A stretch of 64,000 bases of DNA, from positions 603,501 to 667,500 of the forward strand of contig JAYKKM010000181.1 in NCBI GenBank assembly GCA_035772405.1, read 5' to 3'. The DNA comes from Chrysogorgia sp. JL179-B06. Its lineage: Eukaryota > Cnidaria > Anthozoa > Scleralcyonacea > Chrysogorgiidae. The position numbers were made by a program, and so were the translations under genes. The notes under the pieces are model-generated. The model saw only the letters and a program-made list of their open reading frames with translations, had not been told where the DNA came from and ran no database searches. Of the stretch, positions 8,653 to 20,960 are shown one piece after another (the first letter of the stretch is position 1; each line of letters opens with the position of its first letter).

Positions 8653-9749
8653 TTAATATTTGATTCGTCTTCCTTTACTGACAATGATTTGTTTAATTCT
8701 CTTAGGCATGCTTTCTATTGTCCTGTCTATATAATTAGTTGTAGTGTTCAGAATGGTTGACTTTACTCGCATGACAAACTCGTTCCATGTCTCTCGGTCG
8801 ATACGCTGTATTTTCGCATCTTCCCGAAGTTGTCTTTTTACGATATGAAAAACGTTCTCTATTGGGTTTAAATCGGGCGATCGAGGTGGGATTTCTTGCA
8901 GTTCAATGCCAAGTTTCGATATTGTTTTCCTGGCCTGCGCTGAAGTTTGTGACCGCGGATCGTTGTCCATAACGAATCTTTTTCGTGAACGGGATGTTTT
9001 CCCCATCTGTCGAAACATGATGGGAAATCGTCTTTCGATGAAATCAGAGAAATAGCATCCCGACATCTTTTCGTATTCCTCAGCGCAAATAACGCCCTTT
9101 TTCGAGCTATTGCAACCATTATGTGAAGTCTTTTACCTCCGGATAAGTCTTTCGACCCTTTAGCCGTGATGGAAAGACCCTCGCTCTTCTTGCGCCACAA
9201 TCTTGCTCTTGGCGAAATCGCTTCTCTCAGAGGATTTGTCTTGTGGACAAATGATACACCATCTAAATAAAATGCCACATCGCCCGTCCAGAACGTCAAA
9301 TTAAATTTTGATGCCGTCCTAGCGTATTTGAGTCGTCGGTGGTAATCTGTCTCACTCAGAAGTCCTTTTTTGTGCGTTTGTCGAAATTTATAACCGAGTT
9401 TATTCAGATAGGTGACAAAAGTTCGGTATTTCGCCTTTGTGCAGTCTATTCCACTATTTTCCACAACGTCCATAGCTGTGAAGTTTGGATCGACCAGGCG
9501 AAGCTGTGAAATGGAACGAGAAAGTTTTCGTTGGTCACGCTGTGTCAACAAGCACGGTCGGCCACGTTTCTTCCATACATTTGCAGCTTTATTTTTCTCC
9601 TTTCTCTCATCTTCGTTTGCTATTCGCGAAACGCTTGATCTGGATACTTGTACTTTCGCAGCAATTTGTGCACACGAGTAGCACTTTTCTTTTTTTAACA
9701 GCACAACTAATGCTCTTGTTTTATCGTTGATACGCCCAGTGAAGCCCAT
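8653..9749 (-). pseudogene. Tc1-like DD35E transposase, copy B, full length with one frameshift
   Basis: Start ATG at 9749-9747. The N-terminal DNA-binding part and first catalytic Asp (FYLDGVSF) are intact. A one-base shortening of a T-run near 9105 shifts the frame relative to copy A; the second Asp (VMDNDPRSQ) and the catalytic Glu (PDLNPIENVF) continue in the shifted frame down to the stop at 8653. Total length would be about 365 residues, usual for Tc1 enzymes. Inactive as it stands unless the T-run length is a sequencing error. I did not find the element's own terminal inverted repeats with confidence. Confidence 0.88.
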
Positions 9750-9947
9750 TGTCCTAATAGCGCTATGGAACAAAAACAGCCGAGTAAATTATATCATTGC
9801 TGACGTCACGTAAATTGATGCGCGCGCACTATGACCAATTATAAACTCTCCATACACCTCATATCATACTACCAGTAACATACATGGAACGTAGCTTCAG
9901 AACCAACCTAAAAGCTAAAATATTCGACTTTCAGTAGACTGACGTAT

Positions 9948-10215
9948 TTCGGACAATCGTTGCAGAAATTAGTTGGAACACCTTGCCAAATGTACCCCAT
10001 ACTTTGGAATATATTAGGAAAGTATATTAATTTATGTTTATTGGCACCCCCTTCCCCCCATTTCAATATTGTTTTCTATAAATTACATGTTTACTTTGTC
10101 TTGTAGCGCACTCAACAAGTATTTGGTTAACAACAACCTTGAAAAGGGGGGAAGGGGGTGTCGATGTCGTTGAAAACGGGTAGTGTTCCAACAATTTCTG
10201 CAACGATTGTCCGAA
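9948..10215. mobile_element. 268-base inverted-repeat element, unit 2
   Basis: Copy of the element at 3712-3979 in the second tandem unit, with the same outer and inner inverted pairs. Confidence 0.75.
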
Positions 10216-10776
10216 TTAAGTGCAACTTGTTTCGTACTGAGAATATGCTTTTACATCTAGCATAAGTTACCTTACACTGTTGGTTTCCTGTGAGACACTC
10301 AAAATTTAAAGGTTCGCATCGTATTGTCTCGAATGCAAACTCATCGTGGCACAGATGTCTTTAATGCGTAATTACAAATGTTGTGTTCCAATTCGTGCCG
10401 CATGAGGGACCATCAACTAGAAATACGTTATACGCAACACCCCTCGCCCGCTTACTGTTTGAAACTTTTATAGCGTACGGTAGTTGCTAATTTACTACTG
10501 TAATACAGTACTGTAGTTCTTTTACGTGAATTAGGTAATAGCCAATTTATTTGCAAAACTGAATAGATTTGCAGTGGACAATATCTCTGACAGCTTTGTG
10601 TTGTTTGAATTTAATTCTTTCATAGGACATCAAACTAAATAGCGCAAACTTTTTAAATTTTTGTGTGCAGTACCTGCACTGAACAGAATAGTGGGGAAGT
10701 TTACTGCTGTTTCTACCATCAATCACTAATAAAGAAATTACAGTATTAATGTCTCACACTATTGATGATTCATCAA

Positions 10777-11411
10777 GAGTCCCGGACAGGAATCGAACCT
10801 GTAAAGTACCTTCTGCATTGTTGATGACTAAACCATTGAGCCATCAAGACTCATATGGAGAGATGTTACAATGATGTACTGGTTCGATTGATATATGTAC
10901 TGCCTATGCGGCAGTTACTATTACTGTATCAGTAATGCTTGGATGGATATGTTAATTACTTGGAGATGCTTGGGTGAATATATATATACACTGCTGTAGT
11001 GAATATGGTATATATCAATCGAATCAGTACATAATTGTAACCTTCACTTTCCATCTCAATGGTTAGAGTGTCTCTCATGAGCAGCAAGCAGAAGGTTATA
11101 GGTTTGATTCTTGTCCAGAACTCAGAATAATTTTCTGAGGATTAAGGAGCTTGACAATCATCCGTGTATCCTCTGCATGTGTCTACTCCAAGTTCTCCAA
11201 CATACAAGACAGCAGTGATATATATTAACTGATTAATACATACAGGCATTACTATTGTATGATTGCCACATAGGCATTAGGCAGTACATATATATAATAT
11301 ATCAATCAAACCAGTACATCATTGTAACCTTCACTGAGTCTCAGTAGCTCAATCGTTAAAACATCTAACCAGCAAACCGAAAGTTACAGGTTTGATTCCT
11401 GTCCAGGACTC
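10777..11411. repeat. tRNA-like repeats 1-3 (unit 2)
   Basis: Second-unit copies of the three tRNA-like repeats: minus-strand repeat at 10777-10852, plus-strand ones at about 11046-11124 and 11336-11411, with the same inverted flanking blocks. Confidence 0.55.
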
Positions 11412-12465
11412 ATTGTCTGATGATATGAGCTTGACAATCATCCATGTATTGTCTGCCTAATCCGAGCTCTGGATTCACTACAGCAGTGTATATATTAACA
11501 CTGACCAGTATCAGTAATGCTTGTTTATACTACAAAATTGTGGGCCAGGCTCAGGTTGTATATTACTAAACACATCTATAGTATTTCAAACACATCTATA
11601 GTATTTCATCTATAGTATTTCAAATTTTTCCTGTTCAAGGGCTTTCCAATGGTATACAGTACAACTTTCTCGGTTAAGTATTTCAAAATTTGTCTAAATA
11701 TTTCTGAACAATTACAATACAGTACAACTGTACAACTATTATTAATGGTTGTTGTTTTATTGAAGAGTACTATAAAATGTTGTTATTCGTACTGTACATT
11801 GTAGGCACTATATAGGCAGTGTAGAAATACCGATCTCTTATAAAAGGTTGGTGCACTGCCAAAATAGTGTGTAACAGGTCTCAACATTCAACACTTCGAG
11901 CGAAAGCCCTTCGTCACTCAAGTCTCAAGAATATAAAACGATAAAGTAGTGAAGGCAGTGCCTATTCGTACGGTAGCAGTAAGGCGGTAGTCTTTTAGAA
12001 TTCAACGAAATGCTAATCCTAATATCACCAAAATTCTAAACCTAACCAAATTGCTAACCCTAACCAAAAAACTATGCTGAAAAGGCATATTAATGTTTAT
12101 CGAACTCGACCGGAAATCGCGGGTTGGGAACGAACGCCTTCATGTTTAAATATATCTCCTGTCTTACAAATATATATAGACACTAATAAAAGTTAAAACA
12201 AAAGGACCTTCGCTCAACACAGACTCACAGTGTACTATTATTAGCTAATTTATTTACCTGCATTCGTGTCTGAGCAAAGTATCCATAGGCATAGATGAAT
12301 ATTTCAAAATAAAACTTGCTTGTACTATAAACTGTGGTCAACACTACATTCTACAGTTTCGGCATGAAATCAGTGTTTGTTTAAAACAAACATTTATACT
12401 GCATCCGCTGATTTTGTGCAGAATATGACTTGTTTTGATGGTCTGGTACTCTGGTATTGCAGTAA

Positions 12466-12621
12466 TTATATCTTTTGTCGGTGTCGCTCTCCTTTTATGT
12501 CTTTTATCCGTAGTCTTTCGACCCTTTGCTCCTCGGTTTCAACTCGATTTTGTCTTGCCGCCTTCCTCTTCCGCTCCTCTTTTTGTTTTGTTTTGTTTGC
12601 TTGTATTGGTTGTTTATCCAT
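12466..12621 (-). CDS. Small highly charged ORF divergent from Rep (unit 2)
   Basis: Second-unit copy of the 51-residue Lys/Arg/Glu-rich frame at 6231-6386. Same caveats. Confidence 0.3.
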   Translation of the reverse strand: MDKQPIQANKTKQKEERKRKAARQNRVETEEQRVERLRIKDIKGERHRQKI

Positions 12622-12872
12622 AGCAATAAATTGTTTTCAAACTCACTTTATCAAAGTTTTTCACTATTTACCAGGCCAAATTTTCCGAAGCCGCGCATTT
12701 GGACGACGGTTGAACGGTTGTTGCATAACCTGTTTGCCCATCACTGCAGACCAAGCATCCCCGTGGGGACTAAACGCCGGTCGATATTAGCACCCTCGCC
12801 CTCAGGCGCGAGGGGATTATATAGCCTATATATAAGTACTGCAGCTTAGACGCGTGTTTCTTTTCTTTCGGC

Positions 12873-14128
12873 ATGGATTTAATTAGTACCTATGATAGCG
12901 AGAGTTCGACTGACTTTGAAGCCGAGGAAGTTGGTCGAAGAGAAGTTCGGCAAGTGTACTTAGTTACTTATAGTCAGGCCGATACTTGACAGATTTCCCA
13001 CGAGAGAGTCTTTTTCAGCAGCAGTCGTTACCTCGTTTCGGGCACCATCGGCATCTGTATTACACTGGTGTTGTTCACGAGAGCCGCATAAATCATCAGG
13101 GGTCCACTACCATTTGTGTCTCAAGCTAAATAAACCTCAGCGATGGCTTCCGTCCAAAAGATACCTGAAGGAGCAGCACAGCATATCGGTGCATTTTTCC
13201 AGCGTGAATACAAATGATTTTACTGCCTGGAAATACGTCACAAAGCAAGACAACGATGCCTTATATAGTCCTGGTCATCCTGATTTGTCGGACAGCGCTG
13301 TCCCGTCCACGATGAAAGCTCACAAGGCTAAGGTTGATCGTAAGATGAGGAAACGAAAGCAGGAGAATACTCACCTAAACAACGGCGAAGGTTTCTTCGC
13401 AGTACAATTGTGTGCAGAAGGCGATGAAACAGGCGACGAGGAGATAAATTTATCCCGTGAAACTTGAAAGGGTAACGAACAAGCGCCTAAAGGCTTTTCA
13501 GGTCTCCGAAATAGTGGTAAATAAAAACATTAAGACCCGTACTGATCTGTTAGCGCTAGCACATGAGCAAAAACTTGAAGGCAAAAGCAATCTTGCTGAA
13601 TTTATAGTTAACCGTGGATGAAAAGTTGTAAACGACGTCATTTGCACTGCATGGGAATTGGAAAAGGCAAAGGAGGCCAAGGCTCGCCTAGACAAGACTC
13701 GTTTAGAATTACTTCGTGAAGCAGGAGAACACGGGTGCATATGTGAGCCAGAAAATAAGTGGTATGAATGCGCCTCGCGATTACTTCACAACAATTGTAT
13801 TTCGTCCGAGCTATTCGCCAATTCGGTTAAAGAGCTTTTAGAAAAGGGACGAGGAAAGTACCGAAATATAATGTTGACTGGCCCTGCGAACTGCGGAAAA
13901 ACGTTCTTGCTGAACCCATTGAACCATATTTACAAAGTTTTCAGGAATCCGGCAAGTACAAGCTTTGCTTGGGTTGGAGCCGAGGAGGCCGAAGTCTTGT
14001 TTTTGAATGACTTCAGATGGTCTCCCCGGAAGGTCTTTTCCTTCAATTATCAAATCCCTCGCGAAGAGCAAACGGAAATTGTTCCGTGTCCAACGTGTTT
14101 CTGTCGCCTTGTTTTGGCTGAATTCTAG
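12873..14128 (+). pseudogene. HUH endonuclease / SF3 helicase Rep-like protein, broken (unit 2)
   Basis: Near-identical second copy with the same early frameshift, HUH motif (GVHYHL), downstream shift and stop, Walker A (GPANCGKTF) and internal helicase deletion. One visible difference is a base change near 13446. Shared lesions show that decay preceded the tandem duplication. Confidence 0.75.
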
Positions 14129-14202
14129 GTGGTACCCTTGGAGATTGAACTAAACAACCCTACGTTTCCAGTTTTGATATGCAAAGGAGTTTTTGTTTTC
14201 AA

Positions 14203-14387
14203 CGCTGCAGTAAACCAAAGTAAACGACAGTATACCACGCAGTAAACCACAGTAAACCACAGTAAACCACGCTAATTAATGTAAAATATTCAACATGAAT
14301 AATTTTATATAACTTGAGTGGTTTACTGTGGTTTACTGTGGTTTACTGTGGTTTACTGCGGGTTTACTGTGGTTTACTGTGGAATAT
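14203..14387. repeat. Inverted decamer cluster behind Rep (unit 2)
   Basis: Second-unit copy of the inverted GTGGTTTACT decamers, same order and spacing. Confidence 0.7.
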
Positions 14388-14887
14388 TACTGCGGGTTGC
14401 CGCGGTTTCGGGCAATGTTTATTATAGTTTATGTTGGTTCACAGGTATAGTGTTACATGCATTATTATTTTTATTTCTACCAGCTGCTGTGGTGCGTTGT
14501 AAATACATATATAAATATATATGCTAGAAACATCCTGAAACTGTTAAACCAATGTTACGGCGCACTTAATTCATATAAATAGCTCGAGTTTATTGCATTT
14601 CGCATGAAAACATTTCCGTGCACAATGTGTGACGTGCCATCTGAAACTATAGATGTTAATGCACTTTTTACCCGACAAACTCGCCAAAAAGCGGCACTCT
14701 GTGCATGCTATATAATTACATGTTGTACTTGCGTGCTTATATTAAGGCGCCTGGAAATGAGGTTCTGCAGCCGGGACGCTTTGTTATTCCGTCTGTTTAA
14801 TAATAAATTATATTGGAAGTGCACAAGTGAGCGAAGTGATCTAAATGTATAACATGGCTTATTGACGAAGTGCCACAATTTGTTCAT

Positions 14888-15986
14888 TTAATATTTGATT
14901 CGTCTTCCTTTACTGACAATGATTTGTTTAATTCTCTTAGGCATGCTTTCTATTGTCCTGTCTATATAATTAGTTGTAGTGTTCAGAATGGTTGACTTTA
15001 CTCGCATGACAAACTCGTTCCATGTCTCTCGGTCGATACGCTGTATTTTCGCATCTTCCCGAAGTTGTCTTTTTACGATATGAAAAACGTTCTCTATTGG
15101 GTTTAAATCGGGCGATCGAGGTGGGATTTCTTGCAGTTCAATGCCAAGTTTCGATATTGTTTTCCTGGCCTGCGCTGAAGTTTGTGACCGCGGATCGTTG
15201 TCCATAACGAATCTTTTTCGTGAACGGGATGTTTTCCCCATCTGTCGAAACATGATGGGAAATCGTCTTTCGATGAAATCAGAGAAATAGCATCCCGACA
15301 TCTTTTCGTATTCCTCAGCGCAAATAACGCCCTTTTTCGAGCTATTGCAACCATTATGTGAAGTCTTTTACCTCCGGATAAGTCTTTCGACCCTTTAGCC
15401 GTGATGGAAAGACCCTCGCTCTTCTTGCGCCACAATCTTGCTCTTGGCGAAATCGCTTCTCTCAGAGGATTTGTCTTGTGGACAAATGATACACCATCTA
15501 AATAAAATGCCACATCGCCCGTCCAGAACGTCAAATTAAATTTTGATGCCGTCCTAGCGTATTTGAGTCGTCGGTGGTAATCTGTCTCACTCAGAAGTCC
15601 TTTTTTGTGCGTTTGTCGAAATTTATAACCGAGTTTATTCAGATAGGTGACAAAAGTTCGGTATTTCGCCTTTGTGCAGTCTATTCCACTATTTTCCACA
15701 ACGTCCATAGCTGTGAAGTTTGGATCGACCAGGCGAAGCTGTGAAATGGAACGAGAAAGTTTTCGTTGGTCACGCTGTGTCAACAAGCACGGTCGGCCAC
15801 GTTTCTTCCATACATTTGCAGCTTTATTTTTCTCCTTTCTCTCATCTTCGTTTGCTATTCGCGAAACGCTTGATCTGGATACTTGTACTTTCGCAGCAAT
15901 TTGTGCACACGAGTAGCACTTTTCTTTTTTTTTAATAGCACAACTAATGCTCTTGTTTTATCGTTGATACGCCCAGTGAAGCCCAT
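14888..15986 (-). pseudogene. Tc1-like DD35E transposase, copy C, frameshifted
   Basis: This copy spans the border of units 2 and 3. It shares the internal T-run frameshift of copy B and has a second one near 15930, where a longer T-run breaks the N-terminal helix-turn-helix region. The catalytic blocks FYLDGVSF, VMDNDPRSQ and PDLNPIENVF are all present but not in one frame. Confidence 0.88.
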
Positions 15987-16447
15987 TGTCCTAATAGCGC
16001 TATGGAACAAAAACAGCCGAGTAAATTATATCATTGCTGACGTCACGTAAATTGATACGCGCGCACTATGACCAATTATAAACTCTCCATACACCGCATA
16101 TCATACTACCAGTAACATACATGGAACGTAGCTTCAGAACCAACCTAAAAGCTAAAATATTCGACTTTCAGTAGACTGACGTATTTCGGACAATCGTTGC
16201 AGAAATTAGTTGGAACACCTTGCCAAATGTACCCCATACTTTGGAATATATTAGGAAAGTATATTAATTTATGTTTATTGGCACCCCCTTCCCCCCATTT
16301 CAATATTGTTTTCTATAAATTACATGTTTACTTTGTCTTGTAGCGCACTCAACAAGTATTTGGTTAACAACAACCTTGAAAGGGGGGGAAGCGGGTGTCG
16401 ATGTTGTTGAAAACGGGTAGTGTTCCAACAATTTCTGCAACGATTGT
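15126..16447. repeat. Tandem unit, truncated copy 3
   Basis: About 1.3 kb of a third copy. It shares the shorter T-run of copy 2 but has private changes (for example a longer T-run near 15930). It stops inside the right arm of the hairpin element, at CAACGATTGT, where LINE sequence takes over. Confidence 0.93.
16185..16447. mobile_element. Inverted-repeat element, unit 3, right end lost
   Basis: The left arm is complete; the right arm ends at CAACGATTGT and LINE sequence follows directly. The array/LINE junction therefore lies inside this terminal repeat. Confidence 0.75.
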
Positions 16448-18996
16448 AGATACTGAGAACGATCTTTCAAATAGGATCCAAACCAGTCCAACGCCTTACC
16501 AGAAATACCAAATTTAGAAGACATTCTCTGAAGCAGCAATTCATGATCTACCGTGTCAAAGGCAGCGGAGAGATCGAGTAACAAAAGAACAACACATCGT
16601 CGGTCATCTATCGCACGTAGCACATCATTATTTATTTGAACAAGGGCGGTTTCGCAATTATAGTATTGTTTATAAGCCGACTGAAAGGGTTCATTTAAAT
16701 CATGTTCATCCAAATGGTGATTTAATCTGTTGGCGACCACTTTCTCAATGACCATGGACACCATCTTCAAGTTGGATACAGGACGGAAATTAAGAAAAAC
16801 CTCATGATCTAAAGAACGCTTCTTCAGTAATGGAGACAGAGCCGCCTTTTTGAGACTAGAAGGAAGGAAGGAAGCTTCAAATGACAAGTTCACAATCTCG
16901 CAGATAATTGGCAGAATAACGCCTATATTCTGAACCATTAATTTGGATGGTAAAGGATCAAGACAACAATATTTAGATGCGGTTTTACCAATCAGCCTTG
17001 AAAGTTCCTCAACACTAGTAGGTGAAAAATAGTCAAGACGATGATCGTAGGGTATAGGCACGTCAAACTGAGAGAAGTCCAAACAAGACAAGTCTGGCAT
17101 AACAAGAGAGTTCCTGATAGTACCGATTTTTGTAGTGAAGAATCTAGCAAACTTGTCGACAAGGTCAGATGAAGATGAACAGGATGGATAAAGTTTTTCA
17201 GGTTTTCTGTGTAAAAGTATGTCAATGGTTTGGAAAAGCTGCTGATGATCAGATCCAGCATCTTCAATTAGTTTAGAATAATACTGCATTTTATCGAAAA
17301 AATTAGATTCTTGACAAGTAAGCATTGGTCAGAGCATAACTGTCGATCAACTGCAAGCTTGGTTTGACGCCATCGGCGTTCAAGTTTGCGACGTATGGTT
17401 TTTTGGGCTGCAATATAACCCGTATACCAGGGTGCCGCAGGCCTTTGTGATATGATTTTAGTCCTTTCAGGGGCGTGATTATCAAGAATTGCCGTCAAAA
17501 ACAGTGTCATATTGGTCACAAAGAGATGTTAGCGACACTTCAGGAGACAGAAATAAATCTGAATTAACAATATCATGACGAAAGTCATCCATATTTAATG
17601 AGCGGAAGTTCCGGTAGGTAATCTTCTTCGGACAAGGGGGTTCATCAACATGTAGATTACAGTGAACCACCATATGATCCGAGATAACCGGGTCGTAAAC
17701 AGAAAAATTTGAAGCAGTGATTTCGGTAGATCGGGTAATAATGAGGTCCAAGGTGTGGTTTTTCTTGTGGGTTGGAACTTTGATGTGTTGCTGTAAGTTG
17801 AAAGAGTTCAGAAGATCAAGAAACTTGAGGGCAGTTTGGTCAGACAAGTCATCTACATGAAAATTAAAGTCACCTGTAATAAATAGTTTACCAGGAGAAG
17901 AAATTAACAATTCCAAAAATGAAGAGAATTCATCCAAAAATAGGGTGCATGTGATACCACTGGTAGAGGATGACGGTGGATGGTACACTGTTACAATATG
18001 AATTACAGATGAGCTTGTATAAAGTCGGGCTTCCATGACCTCAAATGATCTAAAGGTTCTGGTGTAAAGCTTTTCCAGCTTAAGTGATGACCTGTATAGA
18101 AGTCGAACACCACCGCCGACTGTCTTATTCCTGGGAATATGCATAAATGCAAAGCCAGAAGGACAAATATCTCCAATGGTAAAATCAGAATCACTATCGC
18201 CTTTAAGCCACGTTTCAGTGCAAGAATATCCAATTTATTGTCGACGACACAGTCCTTAATAACTTATGTCTTGTTATTTAATGATCGAGCATTTAATACG
18301 CCGAAGTACGTGGAGCTCTCGGAACAGTTATTAGATGGTGCAAATTACGTCCTCTGTTTACCTTGTTGTATCTTGCATAATTACGATTACGATCGAAGGA
18401 ATTTATACTAGACATACTTGAAATCACCTCAATCGTTTGATAATTTCCATCATTGGAACAAAATATTCGACGATGATCGACCAAGGAAATTGCGGCCCTC
18501 CGATATAAATTAAGAGCAGTGAACCGGCTTGTCGAAGAGTCAGAGGAACATAGAAACGCCGAGTAATGCACATCAAGGTGCGGACACAATGGCGGTTGAC
18601 AAACAGCATGTTGAGTAATTTCCTTCGGCCCAGGATTAGGGGAAATGTCTCCATAAATAATAATACTCAAAGGAGGATCATGACCAGGTATACGGTGAAA
18701 CAACGTTTAGTACACTTGTTGACAGTGAACCGTAATTTAGAGAAGCCAGAGGAAATTAGACTGATTTTAAATTTTCCGACAAGGACGATCACAAGTCTAT
18801 GACCAAAATCTTGATCGTAGAGGCTCCTTAGTCCAGCAGAAACTGTAAAACACACTTGCGAGGATGTCATAAGACAGTTATAAAATAAATAGATTGTAAT
18901 TAAAACCACACAGGATGCCAAAAATGAGCGTAAAAATACAGAGCGATTTCGTAACGCCACCATGTTGTTAACAAGACCATATAGGAGCGGTAGCAA
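16448..18996 (-). pseudogene. LINE A: CR1/L2-like non-LTR retrotransposon, 3' half missing
   Basis: Reading leftward: a hydrophobic N-terminal stretch (about 18996-18700), a 2A-like peptide GDISPNPGP (18652-18626), a low-complexity linker, an APE-type endonuclease with TETWLKGD, GDFNFHVDD (about 17875-17849) and SDHMVV (about 17683-17666), then a reverse transcriptase N-terminal half with NFRPVSNLKMVSMVIEK and LLLDLSAAFDTVDHELL. The frame changes at least near 18220, 17490 and 17320. The RT ends at WFGSYLKDRSQ, before the YxDD box, where the tandem array begins. The missing half is not found on the array's other side. Such elements copy by target-primed reverse transcription; this copy is dead. 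Confidence 0.88.
18626..18652 (-). other. 2A-like peptide coding site in LINE A
   Basis: Encodes GDISPNPGP. The NPGP end is the ribosome-skipping signature of 2A peptides. The usual Glu two residues before Asn is Ser here, so activity is uncertain. 2A-like sequences are known near the N-terminus of non-LTR retrotransposon proteins in several invertebrates. Confidence 0.6.
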
Positions 18997-19156
18997 GATT
19001 TATATTCCCCGTAGTTGTAGAAAGATAGAAAACACTCGGATATACAGCTGATAAAATATTTCGAAATCAATAACTATATAAACCCATGGCATATGACACT
19101 AAATAACACAGAACCATGTATACATACATGCAATGGCCAAGGGTTTTGTGTAACCA

Positions 19157-20462
19157 CAGGCTTCCCAAGCTTGCGGCACATTTATTATTATTGACTCTAT
19201 TTACGATCTATTTTACTTGCAACGGGAATTCATTCGATTTCGTTAAATCTGTGTAATTTAGTGTGAAATCTAGCGCAGTTGAGGCATTTAGTATACAGCG
19301 GTCGGTTGCGGCACTTTTATTATTATGATATTGGAGTACTTTATGTACGATCTATTTTAATGTATTTGCAACGGGAATCATTCGATTTCGTTAAAATGCT
19401 AAAATATTGCCATAAATTAAGAAATAAAGTTCACTTTATTTCTTATTAAGTCGTAGTTGTCGTTTCTGGCTCAATTGAGGCATTTACAGCGAGTTCGGTA
19501 TCTGGCCATGTTGTTCCTCACTATAAAATAGGGAAGGCAGGAGACTGCCGCTCACGAAGCCCACGTATCGACTCCACAAATCGTCTCTAGGAGCCGCTTT
19601 ACGCGCCCAATCGCGAAGAAAACAACAAATCAATAAAGTACAGTAAATTTCCAATCAGATACTTCGTCCTCAGCAATCGATACACAGATTTAGTAAGATA
19701 AAATTCCAATATAATTCAGTTGTTTGACGATCTGCCATCCGTGACCACAAAGGAACTGCAATACGGTCTCGCGAGTTCAAATGACAGCGTCCGAATTGAC
19801 CAATGAGAATTGAGCTTGATATTTGAACTAGCGAGGGTTCAACGACCGTATTGCAGTTCCTGTGGTTGGAAGATCGTCAAACAACTGAATTATATTGGAT
19901 TTATCTTACTAAATCTGTGTATCGATTGCTGAGGACGAAGTATCTGATTGGAAATTTACTGTAATTTATTGATTTGTTGTTTTCTTCGCGATTGGGCGCG
20001 TAAAGCGGCTCCTAGACAACGATTTGTGGAGTCGATACGTGGGCTTCGTGAGCGGCAGGCTTCACTATTTTATAGTGAGGAACAACATGGCCAGATACCG
20101 AACTCGCTGTAAATGCCTCAATTGCGCCAGATTTCACACCAAATTACACAGAAACGACAACTACGACTTAATAAGAAATAAAGTGAACTTTATTTCTTAA
20201 TTTATGGCAACATTTTAGCATTTTAACGAAATCGAATGATTCCCGTTGCAAATACATTAAAATAGATCGTACATAAAGTACTCCAATATCATAATAATAA
20301 AAGTGCCGCAACCGATCGCAGTAAATGCCTCAACTGCGCTAGATTTCATACTAAATTACAGAGATTTAACGAAATCGAATGAATTCCCGTTGCAAGTCCA
20401 TTAAAATAGATCGTAAATAAAGAGTCAATAATAATAAATGTGCCGCAAGCTTGGGAAGCCTG
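19157..20462. mobile_element. 1.3-kb foldback element
   Basis: Two arms of about 600 bases (about 19157-19790 and 19830-20462) are inverted copies with scattered differences and small indels; CAGGCTTCCCAAGCTTG at the left end is mirrored by CAAGCTTGGGAAGCCTG at the right. The spacer is only a few tens of bases. No ORF or clear target duplication is visible. The structure fits a Foldback-type or long-TIR non-autonomous DNA transposon. Confidence 0.85.
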
Positions 20463-20589
20463 CAGTCAACAAATCACAAAAATATAAAGCAGCTATTATG
20501 CTTGGCTATTATGTTTACAGGGTTTTGTTTTATGTAGTGACAATCGTCATCCTCTCGAGAATCCATGGGAGTAACACACATAAAAATCT

Positions 20590-20960
20590 TACAGGTTGTA
20601 ACAAGGTTGTTGGTTCAACATGCCTGTAACAGCATAATGTCAACATGATAGATCAGGACTGCTAAAATAACAGCACGGTTCAAGCATGTTTCAACATGTT
20701 GTGACAGGTTTGTTGAATCGACAGCAGTTGTTCATGCATGTAAGAACATGCAAAAACCAGCTTGATAGAACAACCAAGTTCATGGCTGTTGTATAACAAT
20801 GCTGTTCAACCTTGTTATTTCATCATGCTCTGACAACATGTTGTATCATGTATGAACAATGTTGTTCAACACTGTTCAAGCCTGTTAATCATCAGCCATG
20901 AACAGGCCTGTTTACAACCCTGTTCAAGCCTGCCAATATCATAACCAATGTGTTTTAGGC
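20590..20960. repeat. Degenerate AACATG/TTGTTCAA repeat field
   Basis: Variants of CAACATG, AACATGTTG and TGTTCAAC recur every 10-25 bases. Many are partly palindromic. No ORF. Confidence 0.5.

Larger units (their letters stand above)
2651..8890. repeat. Tandem unit, copy 1 (6.24 kb)
   Basis: Sequence from 2651 recurs at 8891 and again at 15126, giving a period of 6235-6240 bases. Copies are nearly identical over their full length, with only scattered substitutions and homopolymer indels noticed by eye. Each unit holds, left to right, most of a minus-strand Tc1 transposase, a hairpin element, three tRNA-like repeats, a small charged minus-strand ORF, a broken Rep gene, inverted decamers, and the C-terminal part of the next Tc1 transposase. 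The unit border is arbitrary because it falls inside the Tc1 gene. Confidence 0.95.
8891..15125. repeat. Tandem unit, copy 2
   Basis: Full second copy. It differs from copy 1 by a shorter T-run in the Tc1 transposase (near 9105) that shifts its frame, by a few base changes, and by loss of a handful of bases. Both copies carry the same frameshifts and internal deletion in Rep, so those lesions predate the duplication. Confidence 0.95.
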
